Source of the DNA: Rhodospirillaceae bacterium
GTDB taxonomy: Bacteria; Pseudomonadota; Alphaproteobacteria; Rhodospirillales; 2-02-FULL-58-16
Direction: 5' to 3'
Length of the DNA: 5,531 nt
NCBI GenBank assembly: GCA_030623425.1
Contig: JAUXMA010000141.1
Span: 1-5,531, forward strand
Shown piece by piece: positions 1 to 5,531 of this stretch; position 1 is the first letter of the stretch; every line of letters begins with the position of its first letter. The notes below the pieces were generated by a model. It was not told the DNA's origin, did not search any database, and saw only the letters and a list, made by a program, of their open reading frames with translations. The translations under genes and the position numbers were made by a program.

Positions 1-2
1 AC

Positions 3-299
3 GACGCCGAACGCCGCGGCCGTAACCTGGCCGGGCTCGGCGGCGTCGAGGAAACCGTCGCCTTGCGCGTCGACGACGAGACCATCAAGGCCGTCCCCGA
101 AGACGACGTCGAACGGACCTCGTCCGAAGGCAAGGCGTCGTCGATTCATTTCCTGCGCTTTCCTTTCACGCCCGGGCAGGTGGAAAAGTTCCGCCGCTCC
201 GGCGCCGCCGTGACCGTCGGCATCGGCCACCAAAAATACGGCCACATGGCGACAATGCCCGAAAGCGTCCGCCAGGCCCTGGCCGGGGATTTCGATTGA
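3..299 (+). CDS. DUF3501 family protein, C-terminal part (5' end outside window)
   Basis: This frame is open from the window edge (first complete codon at 3) to a TGA at 297-299 and gives 98 residues. The sequence matches how I know the DUF3501 C-terminus: an LGGVEETV stretch near the left edge, then a valine-rich strand, a glutamate/aspartate-rich segment, the core SSIHFLRFPFT, and a GHQKYGHMATMPESVRQAL ending. Family members are usually about 190-200 residues, so roughly the first half is missing. The TTG at 63 is in frame, but family residues continue upstream of it, so it is not the start. The function of DUF3501 is unknown. Its genes are often found beside rubrerythrin-like and iron-sulfur (CCG-domain) oxidoreductase genes, which suggests a redox role; those neighbours would lie left of this window and cannot be seen. 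The gene converges on the SH3-domain gene, with stop codons 10 bases apart and no hairpin terminator between them. Confidence 0.8.
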   Translation, partial: DAERRGRNLAGLGGVEETVALRVDDETIKAVPEDDVERTSSEGKASSIHFLRFPFTPGQVEKFRRSGAAVTVGIGHQKYGHMATMPESVRQALAGDFD

Positions 300-309
300 G
301 TCCGCTGGA

Positions 310-816
310 TTACTCCACCACCTCGTCGCGGTGGACGCCCCAGAAATCGACCTTTCGCAGCCATCCCTTGTGATCGCCGATCTCGATCTCGCACCAGTTT
401 TCGCCGTCCGGGCATCGGATCAGTTTGCCGATGACCCCCGTTTCGACCCGCGCCACCGGCGCGCTTTTGACGGCCGCCCGCCGCCTGACCGTGCGCTTGG
501 CGCCGGTGACGATGATGAAGCGGCGGCCGTCCAGCATGCTCTGGTGGATCCAGCCCTGCGTGCCCTGCCAATCGCGCACTTTTCGCCAGGTGTCGTACTC
601 GGCGATGATTTCCACCGGCAGTTTCTGGCGGTGGTACACCCATTCCACCGGATACCGAACGCCCGGCCCGGCCCGCATGTTGACTTCTTTCGCCCGTAAA
701 TTGACGAACCGGGGCAATGGCAGGCCGGTGCCCTCCACCACCGCCAAGGCGGCCGCCGTGGCGGCGAGGAAGAAGACGCAGACAAGAGCCAGGAAACAGC
801 TGCGGGTTGGCGACAT
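310..816 (-). CDS. Secreted protein with two bacterial SH3-like domains (COG3807 type)
   Basis: The protein has 168 residues if started at the ATG at 816. Residues 1-25 form a classic Sec signal peptide: a short basic start (R5), a hydrophobic core around LALVCVFFLAA, and an ALA cleavage-type site near 23-25. C13 does not fit a lipobox, because the residue before it is V. Two SH3b-like repeats follow. Repeat 1 (about 37-103) carries the hallmark NMRAGPGVRYPVEW and a GWIHQSML turn; repeat 2 (about 114-165) has WCEIEIGDHKGWLRK. A basic linker with RRR at 111-113 separates them. Such domains often bind peptidoglycan or other envelope components, so a periplasmic or envelope role is likely, but the ligand is unknown. 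The frame stays open upstream to an ATG at 945. The 816 start is preferred because the signal peptide begins there and because a promoter with its -10 at 866-871 would leave longer starts (867, 945) untranscribed. No strong Shine-Dalgarno sequence is visible. Confidence 0.85.
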   Translation of the reverse strand: MSPTRSCFLALVCVFFLAATAAALAVVEGTGLPLPRFVNLRAKEVNMRAGPGVRYPVEWVYHRQKLPVEIIAEYDTWRKVRDWQGTQGWIHQSMLDGRRFIIVTGAKRTVRRRAAVKSAPVARVETGVIGKLIRCPDGENWCEIEIGDHKGWLRKVDFWGVHRDEVVE

Positions 817-865
817 TATCGTTGCGGCGTAAAAAACCGATGAAAGCTGGAACGATCTCGCCGCC

Positions 866-896
866 ATTATAGGACCGCCCCGATGCCCGAGGTCAA
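866..896 (-). promoter_or_regulatory. Sigma70-like promoter for the SH3-domain gene
   Basis: Read on the minus strand, TTGACC (891-896) is followed after 19 bases by a perfect TATAAT (866-871). This matches the -35/-10 consensus in 5 of 6 and 6 of 6 positions, with a spacer 2 bases longer than ideal. Transcription would begin near 858-860, giving a leader of about 40 bases before the ATG at 816. The -10 box overlaps the alternative ATG at 867, so that start is excluded if the promoter is real. AT-rich hexamers of this quality are uncommon in such GC-rich DNA. The assignment is by pattern only. Confidence 0.5.
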
Positions 897-932
897 GGCA
901 GCCTTTACCGCCGACCTCCGGCGACGTGGCGC

Positions 933-961
933 TGGACATGGGCACGGCATATTGCTATGGC
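933..961 (+). promoter_or_regulatory. Weak candidate promoter for the dehydrogenase gene
   Basis: TGGACA (933-938, 5 of 6 to consensus) is followed after 17 bases by TATGGC (956-961, 3 of 6), with a TGC directly before it that resembles an extended -10. It would give a leader of about 65 bases before the ATG at 1033. This is the best candidate I see on this strand, but the -10 is poor and it could be chance. Confidence 0.2.
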
Positions 962-1032
962 CTGACGGCCGCTGTCCGGGGCGCAAGTGCTGTCATCAAG
1001 ATCATGGCGGCGGGACACGAAAAAACGATCTC

Positions 1033-2019
1033 ATGCCGAAAAAAAAGCCGTTGGTTGTGGTCACGCGCAAGCTTCCCCACGTCATCGAAACGCGGATGAT
1101 GGAATTGTTCGACGTGCGGCTGAACCTGAACGACAAACCCATGAACAGCGCCCAGTTGTCGGCGGCGGTGGGAGAGGTGGACGTTCTCGTCCCCACCGTC
1201 ACCGACCGCATCGACGCCGAGGTTCTTGCCGACGCCGGCCGGAAGTTGCGTCTGATCGCCAATTACGGCACCGGCGTCGACCATATCGATCTGGCCGCCG
1301 CCGCCGAGCGGGGGATCACCGTCACCAACACGCCGGACGTCCTGACCGAGGACACCGCCGACATGACCATGGCGTTGATTTTGGCCGTGCCCCGGCGTCT
1401 GGCCGAGGGCGAACGGATCTTGCGGGCGGGGGAATGGAAAGGATGGTCGCCGACCTGGATGCTGGGTCATCGCATCTCCGGCAAGCGCCTCGGCATCATC
1501 GGCATGGGCCGAATCGGTTCCGCGGTGGCCCGCCGCGGGCGGGGGTTCGGACTGTCCATTCACTACCACAACCGGCACCGGGTCGGCCACGAAATGGAAG
1601 CCGAATTGGAAGCTACTTATTGGGAAAGCCTGGATCAGATGCTGGCGCGGATGGACATCATTTCCGTAAACTGCCCGCACACGCCGGCCACTTATCATCT
1701 GCTCTCCGAGCGGCGGCTGAAACTTCTGCAACCCCACGCTTACCTGGTCAACACGGCGCGCGGCGAGGTCATCGACGAAAACGCCCTCATCGGCTTGCTG
1801 GAGGCCGGCGAAATCGCCGGCGCCGGACTGGACGTCTACGAGAGCGAACCGGCGTTGAATGCGAGGCTTCTCAATATGGACAACGTCATTCTGCTGCCGC
1901 ACATGGGATCGGCGACGATCGAGGGCCGACGGGACATGGGCGAGAAGGTGCTGATCAACATCCAGACTTTCATCGACGGCCACAAGCCGCCCGACCGGGT
2001 ACTTGGCGAGGCTTTTTGA
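1033..2019 (+). CDS. D-2-hydroxyacid dehydrogenase, glyoxylate/hydroxypyruvate reductase type
   Basis: The protein is 328 residues, the normal length for the GyaR-type branch of the family. It should reduce 2-oxoacids such as glyoxylate or hydroxypyruvate to the D-2-hydroxyacid (glycolate, D-glycerate) in the cytoplasm. The substrate-loop motif NYGTGVDHIDL lies at 77-87. The nucleotide-binding glycine motif GMGRIG is at 157-162. The catalytic triad is complete: R243 in NTARGEVID, E272 in DVYESEP, and H290 in LLPHMGSAT. The strand that usually fixes coenzyme choice ends in HNRHR (179-183), with no acidic residue, so NADPH use is plausible (inference). The exact substrate cannot be told from sequence. 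The ATG at 1033 is chosen because the family begins with a short leader before the first strand (LVVVTRKL). The frame is open back to 883, but that extension is Cys/His/Gly-rich and unlike the family. The Shine-Dalgarno sequence is weak. The gene is convergent with the OsmC gene, 23 bases away. Confidence 0.92.
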   Translation: MPKKKPLVVVTRKLPHVIETRMMELFDVRLNLNDKPMNSAQLSAAVGEVDVLVPTVTDRIDAEVLADAGRKLRLIANYGTGVDHIDLAAAAERGITVTNTPDVLTEDTADMTMALILAVPRRLAEGERILRAGEWKGWSPTWMLGHRISGKRLGIIGMGRIGSAVARRGRGFGLSIHYHNRHRVGHEMEAELEATYWESLDQMLARMDIISVNCPHTPATYHLLSERRLKLLQPHAYLVNTARGEVIDENALIGLLEAGEIAGAGLDVYESEPALNARLLNMDNVILLPHMGSATIEGRRDMGEKVLINIQTFIDGHKPPDRVLGEAF

Positions 2020-2042
2020 CGACAATCCGCCGTCACCGGCCT

Positions 2043-2465
2043 TCAAGCTTCAAGATCGACGACCTCGACGGCATGGCTGATTTCCGCCGTCTTGGCGAAC
2101 ATGATCGAGGCCGAGCAGTATTTTTCCGCCGACAGTCGCACCGCCCGCTCGACCTTGGCGCGGCTCAGGTTGCGGCCGCTGACCACATAACGCAGGTGGA
2201 CGCGGCGAAACACCTTCGGTTCCGTCTCGGCCCGTTCCGCCTCCACCTCGACGACGCAATCCTCGATCGGCTGGCGCGATTTGTCGAGGATGTGAACGAC
2301 GTCGAAGGCGGTGCAGCCGCCTAAGCCCAAAAGCAGCATTTCCATCGGCCGGACGCCGAGCCCGCGGCCGCCGGCGGCGGGATCGCCGTCCATGACGACG
2401 GAATGGCCGCTTGCCGTTTGGCCCAAAAAAGTCCGCTCCCCGACCCATTTGATTCGCGCTTTCAT
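2043..2465 (-). CDS. OsmC family protein, YhfA-like
   Basis: A complete 140-residue protein, typical OsmC length. It has the two conserved cysteines of the fold: C51 in LLLGLGGCTAFDVV, at the start of the central helix, and C117 in AEKYCSAS. In OsmC/Ohr proteins these form the redox centre that reduces organic hydroperoxides. The order MKARIKWVGE, then VMDGDP, then RPMEMLLLGLGGC resembles the YhfA branch, whose physiological substrate is not settled, so I name only the family. C70 is an additional cysteine. No signal peptide is present, so it should be cytoplasmic. The gene starts with ATG at 2465 and ends with TGA at 2043-2045. It lies 144 bases downstream of the glycosyltransferase gene on the same strand. 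No convincing promoter is visible in that gap, so it may have its own unrecognised promoter or depend on read-through. Confidence 0.9.
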   Translation of the reverse strand: MKARIKWVGERTFLGQTASGHSVVMDGDPAAGGRGLGVRPMEMLLLGLGGCTAFDVVHILDKSRQPIEDCVVEVEAERAETEPKVFRRVHLRYVVSGRNLSRAKVERAVRLSAEKYCSASIMFAKTAEISHAVEVVDLEA

Positions 2466-2549
2466 GGCGGCGCGCCCCCGTTGATTGGAAACCCGGGAGC
2501 TTACCCTGCAACCCGGCGGGACACGACATTTGGGGGGGCCTTTCGTTCC

Positions 2550-2575
2550 GGGACGGGGCCGGGGGGCGCGGGGGG
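2550..2575 (+). other. G-quadruplex-type G-run cluster in the gap upstream of the OsmC gene
   Basis: Four G-runs lie close together on the + strand: 3 G at 2550-2552, 4 G at 2555-2558, 6 G at 2561-2566 and 6 G at 2570-2575, separated by 2, 2 and 3 bases. This meets the usual rule of four runs of at least three G with loops of 1-7 bases. A further run of 7 G sits at 2532-2538. For the OsmC gene the G-rich strand is the template, so its leader RNA would be C-rich. Any function is unproven. Confidence 0.45.
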
Positions 2576-2609
2576 TCGCCGCCGGCGTCTTTCCTCGCCC
2601 GGGCGATGG

Positions 2610-5429
2610 TCATTGGGCGGCCTCTTTGAGAACGTCCAACGTCCGGGCGGCGGTCTTTGGCCATGAGAAGTCGCCGGAATTGGCCAGCGCCCGCGCCCCC
2701 AGGTCGCGGCGCAACTCCGCGTCCTTCAACAGCCGATCCAGCGCCGCCGCCATGCCGTCGACGTCCGCCGGCTCGAAAAACAGCGCCGCGTCGCCGACCA
2801 CTTCCGGCATCGCCGCGCTGTTGGAAGAAGCGATCGGCGCGCCCGAGGCCATGGCCTCGACCAGGGGGTTGCCGAAGGTCTCGATGCTGGAGGGAAAGAC
2901 GAAGACGGCGCAACGGCGGTAAAGGCCCGCCAACTCGTTCGGCGAAACCTGACCCAGAAATTCGACGTTTTCATGCAACCCTTGCCGTTTGACGATCTTC
3001 CGCAGGGAGTCGAAGTAACCCTTGTCGATGGGCCGGCCGGCGATTTTAAGTTTGATGTCCGGGCGGCTGGCGCGCAGCCTGGCCAACGCATAAAGCAGGT
3101 TCCCCAGGTTTTTCTGAACGTAGATGTCGGAAACGGCGAGCAGGAAGTCCTGCCGCTTGCCATTGGGCGGCGAAAAAATCTCGCCGACGCCGTGCGGAAC
3201 GATGCTGATACGTTCTCCGACAAGCCACAGCAGCCCGCCGCCGGCCGAACGCCGGGCGTAGTTGGAGACGGAAATGGCCCGCCGGCAGGCGAGCAGGGAA
3301 AGGGCCGTGCCAAAATATACTCCCATCCAATAGGCGAGCTTGGCCGGCCGGCGTTCGACAAAACCGACGCTGAGCGCGTTTCTCAAGAGGATGACGGGAT
3401 TGGGAGCCAGCAGAGGTCCGTAGTTGGCCGGTGAAAAGGTCACCTCGGCGCCGATGCGCCGCGCCAGCCTGGGCAACTCATACTGTTCCCAAAACGCCAG
3501 CCGCCAGAAACCCGATTTGAAGGAAAGAAAATGGACTGAAACATTGCCGAGATCTTTGGGCAAGATGTCCTGTTGATCCTGGTGGATGCAAAGGTGGAGC
3601 TCGATACCGGAATCGGCGGCCAGAAGAGGCAACATGTTTCGCAAATAGGTGACGCCGCCGCCGCTCTTGGAATGCAGTCCGTTGACCAGGATGCGGATAG
3701 GCCGGGGGCTGGGCGGAACGGGCTCGAGGACTGCGTCCTTCGCCAGGACCGTTTGCAACCGCCCGAGAATGGCCTCCACATGATGGTCCCAGGTGTAGCG
3801 CGCCAAGGCCCGCCGGCGGGCGTTGGCGCCGGCGGCCCGCCGCCATGCCGGGTTGTCCACCAGAAACCGCAAGGCCGCCAACAGTTCGTCCGCGTCCTCG
3901 GGCGACACCAGAACGCCGCACTGCTCTTCGGCCGGCGGCTCCGCCGCCGTGGCGAGGTCATCGACGGACGGGCATCCCTTGAGCACCTCGCCGATCTGGT
4001 AGAGGTCGCTGGCGATCACCGGACGCCCGGTGGCCAGGTATTCGAACAGCTTGGTCGGCGAGCCGAAAAATGCCGAGCCGTCCGGGTTGGAAATGTGCGG
4101 CGACAGCAAGATGTCGGAAGCGGCCATGAAAAGAGGTGTCTCTTCCTGGGCGATCAGACCGGCAATAGTGAAAAAGGAACGAAGTTCCGGCGCCGCCAAT
4201 ATTTTTTCGACGATCGGCCGTTTGACGCCGTCGCCGATGAAAAGCACGTGCAATTTGCTCTCGGCCAACCATTCCGCGTCGGTCTCGAACAACTGGCGCA
4301 GGGTTTGGGCAAGGACCTCCGCTCCGTGCCAATGGCCAAAGGTGCCGACGAAGGTTGCGACCACGGCATCGGCTGGAATTTCGAAATGTTGCCGGGCCAT
4401 GGCGATGTCGTCCGGCGAGAACCGTTCAGGGTCGAAGAGGGTGGGGTCGACGCCGTTGGGATAAGCGAGGATGCGCTCCGCATCGATGCCACCGGCAATC
4501 AGTTCGTCGCGCAGAATATCAGAGACGGTGACGACCAAATGGGCGTGACGGAGACTGACCGTTTCCGCCCTTTTTGCCAGTTTCTCGAAGCTCAACGGCC
4601 GGCCCCAGTTGCGGGCGAGCCACGCTTCCGAGCCGTTGTATTCCATGACCAGCGGCAGTTTCCACCGGCGCGACAGAAAAACCCCGGTGAAGTTGCCTTG
4701 CGATAGGCACTGGTAGATGAAGCCATAGCTCTCGGAACGCAAATCGAGGATTTTTTTGCTGAAAATCGCGTTGTGGCGATAGTGGTTGATTTCGCGCGGC
4801 ACCACGTAGCGAGGCGGCGGCTTAACCGGATGAATCACCAGGGCTTCGCTTTCGGGCAGCGCCACCGGTGTTTCGGCCGAGGCGAAATCGACGCCATAGT
4901 TCCTGCCCAGCAAGCCGCCGATGACGCCGGCCGTATGGGCGACGGAACCGCCCGCCTGCACGCCGAGCCAGAGATTCGTCTTCAGGTATAGGACGCGCTT
5001 GACGGCGTTGCCGATGATGCCGGTACGGGAGACTTTCAGCAGCCGGCCCAACCGGAACCAATCCACCAAAAGAATGATCCCGCCGCCAATGAGGCCTCCG
5101 AACATGAACAGGGCGCCGCCAATGCTTTCCAGCCGCCCGAATTTCCGGGTCGAGAAATCGGGCTCCACCACGACACCTCGCGAAGGGTTGGAAATCAGGC
5201 TGAGAACCTTCAACAGCGGCAGGAGAACCCGGCTCGTCTCGTCGACCACCGGCAAGTAAATGGTCTCCGCTTGCAACGACAGGAAATACTTGAAGATATC
5301 GAAATAGCTTTCCGCCGAGATGTTGGAGACAACGATGTGCTCCGGCCGATCGGCGATCGTTTCCCTGAATCGGTCCATATAGTCCGTGGTCAACGGGTAC
5401 TGGGTGAGGAGGTAGCTGCGGCCTGTCAT
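2610..5429 (-). CDS. Fused double GT4-type glycosyltransferase with an unknown N-terminal membrane-associated region
   Basis: One uninterrupted frame encodes 939 residues, more than twice a typical GT4 enzyme. Residues 1-about 145 match no family I recognise: alternating strands and helices (strands near 32-35, 56-62, 85-90), then a Gly-rich hydrophobic stretch (102-125) flanked by Arg/Lys, a probable membrane segment or hairpin. Module 1 (about 146-560) shows acceptor-domain AGGSVAHTAG, the EYNGSEAW segment (263-270), PNGVD (324-328), donor-domain VGTFG, and SPTKLFEYLATGRPVIASD containing E463. A Pro-rich linker (about 561-577) follows. Module 2 (578-939) has an SGGG acceptor loop (589-592), VPHGV, K773, and a full E-X7-E pair, E850 and E858, in ETFGNPLVEAMASG. 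GT4 enzymes transfer sugars from nucleotide-sugar donors, so this probably makes two linkages of a surface polysaccharide at the inner membrane; donor and acceptor are unknown. ATG 5429 is preferred over TTG 5432 because an AGGGTG sits 7 bases upstream. No ATG, GTG or TTG occurs near the module junction, so the fusion is genuine in this sequence. Confidence 0.88.
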   Translation of the reverse strand: MTGRSYLLTQYPLTTDYMDRFRETIADRPEHIVVSNISAESYFDIFKYFLSLQAETIYLPVVDETSRVLLPLLKVLSLISNPSRGVVVEPDFSTRKFGRLESIGGALFMFGGLIGGGIILLVDWFRLGRLLKVSRTGIIGNAVKRVLYLKTNLWLGVQAGGSVAHTAGVIGGLLGRNYGVDFASAETPVALPESEALVIHPVKPPPRYVVPREINHYRHNAIFSKKILDLRSESYGFIYQCLSQGNFTGVFLSRRWKLPLVMEYNGSEAWLARNWGRPLSFEKLAKRAETVSLRHAHLVVTVSDILRDELIAGGIDAERILAYPNGVDPTLFDPERFSPDDIAMARQHFEIPADAVVATFVGTFGHWHGAEVLAQTLRQLFETDAEWLAESKLHVLFIGDGVKRPIVEKILAAPELRSFFTIAGLIAQEETPLFMAASDILLSPHISNPDGSAFFGSPTKLFEYLATGRPVIASDLYQIGEVLKGCPSVDDLATAAEPPAEEQCGVLVSPEDADELLAALRFLVDNPAWRRAAGANARRRALARYTWDHHVEAILGRLQTVLAKDAVLEPVPPSPRPIRILVNGLHSKSGGGVTYLRNMLPLLAADSGIELHLCIHQDQQDILPKDLGNVSVHFLSFKSGFWRLAFWEQYELPRLARRIGAEVTFSPANYGPLLAPNPVILLRNALSVGFVERRPAKLAYWMGVYFGTALSLLACRRAISVSNYARRSAGGGLLWLVGERISIVPHGVGEIFSPPNGKRQDFLLAVSDIYVQKNLGNLLYALARLRASRPDIKLKIAGRPIDKGYFDSLRKIVKRQGLHENVEFLGQVSPNELAGLYRRCAVFVFPSSIETFGNPLVEAMASGAPIASSNSAAMPEVVGDAALFFEPADVDGMAAALDRLLKDAELRRDLGARALANSGDFSWPKTAARTLDVLKEAAQ

Positions 5430-5436
5430 CAAGGAA

Positions 5437-5442
5437 CACCCT
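5437..5442 (-). promoter_or_regulatory. Ribosome binding site of the double glycosyltransferase gene
   Basis: AGGGTG on the minus strand lies 7 bases before the ATG at 5429 and only 4 bases before the in-frame TTG at 5432. The spacing favours the ATG as the start. It is the clearest Shine-Dalgarno-like sequence in the window. Confidence 0.5.
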
Positions 5443-5461
5443 AGTGGTCTGTATCACCTAA

Positions 5462-5467
5462 ATTATA
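5462..5467 (-). promoter_or_regulatory. Candidate -10 box (TATAAT) upstream of the double glycosyltransferase gene
   Basis: A perfect TATAAT on the minus strand lies 32 bases before the ATG at 5429 and would start transcription near 5454-5456, leaving a leader of about 25 bases that includes the AGGGTG. No good -35 hexamer is visible 15-18 bases upstream (sequence there reads GCCTCG or similar), so the promoter may need an activator or may be chance. The remaining 64 bases to the window edge show no recognisable gene. Confidence 0.35.
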
Positions 5468-5531
5468 CCCCTACGACGGCGTTGCGAGGCTTCCGGCTAG
5501 GAGCGCGTCGCGCCGTGGTGCCGTCACACCA

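Noticed and set aside
883..1032. 50-residue N-terminal extension of the dehydrogenase, rich in Cys, His and Gly
   Set aside because: The family normally begins close to the first strand at the ATG at 1033. The extension resembles no domain and overlaps the region holding the divergent promoter.
938..1099. Short plus-strand frame (53 residues) overlapping the dehydrogenase start in another frame
   Set aside because: It has no ribosome binding site, overlaps the real gene by more than 60 bases and shows no recognisable motif. The length is expected by chance.
1804..1821. Perfect 7-base hairpin with a 4-base loop
   Set aside because: It lies inside the dehydrogenase and encodes the conserved AGEIAG stretch, so GC-rich codons explain the symmetry. 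No U-run follows it.
955..2046. Long minus-strand open frame (363 codons) opposite the dehydrogenase
   Set aside because: It lies antisense to a gene with all catalytic motifs. Its translation is His/Gln/Gly-rich low-complexity sequence with no recognisable domain, the usual mirror of a GC-rich gene.
2041..2054. Tandem CTTCAAG repeat between the dehydrogenase and OsmC stop codons
   Set aside because: There are only two 7-base copies, and most of the repeat falls within the OsmC coding end. It is likely chance.
2595..2606. 12-base palindrome TCGCCCGGGCGA just after the glycosyltransferase stop, considered as a terminator
   Set aside because: It has no loop and no T-run, and short GC palindromes are common in this DNA. 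It is not enough to call an intrinsic terminator or an operator.
3573..4706. Long plus-strand open frame (377 codons) opposite the glycosyltransferase gene
   Set aside because: It is antisense to well-conserved GT4 motifs. Its translation matches no family I know, and GC-rich codon bias explains the open frame.

Overview
The window is GC-rich with compact, ordinary-looking bacterial genes. The protein types (a DUF3501 C-terminus, an alphaproteobacterial-style GyaR-type dehydrogenase, a secreted SH3b protein of the COG3807 type, and a YhfA-like OsmC protein) suggest an alphaproteobacterium, probably from the Rhodospirillales side. That placement is an inference from protein style. No rRNA or other marker gene is present to test it. 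I see no tRNA, insertion sequence, phage gene, CRISPR array or long repeat.

Layout. Positions 1-299 (+) hold the C-terminal part of a DUF3501 gene. It converges, with a 10-base gap, on a small secreted protein with two bacterial SH3-like domains (310-816, -). A 216-base divergent intergenic region follows (817-1032). It contains a good sigma70-like promoter for the SH3 gene and only a weak candidate for the opposite strand. Next is a complete D-2-hydroxyacid dehydrogenase (1033-2019, +), convergent with an OsmC/YhfA-type thiol-dependent protein (2043-2465, -). A 144-base gap (2466-2609) carries a dense set of G-runs able to form a G-quadruplex. The second half of the window is one very long gene (2610-5429, -) encoding a 939-residue protein: an N-terminal segment of unknown type with a membrane-like stretch, then two consecutive GT4-type glycosyltransferase modules. 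Upstream of it lie a Shine-Dalgarno sequence and a perfect TATAAT.

How the genes may work together. They do not form one pathway. The DUF3501, dehydrogenase and OsmC genes look like metabolic or redox housekeeping. The SH3b protein probably acts in the periplasm or envelope. The double glycosyltransferase probably builds a surface polysaccharide or other glycan at the inner face of the cytoplasmic membrane. Convergent and divergent orientations mean most genes are separate transcription units. OsmC could be reached by read-through from the glycosyltransferase gene, since no clear intrinsic terminator lies between them.

The most notable item is the fused double glycosyltransferase with its unexplained N-terminal region. 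I found no evidence of a wholly new system here.
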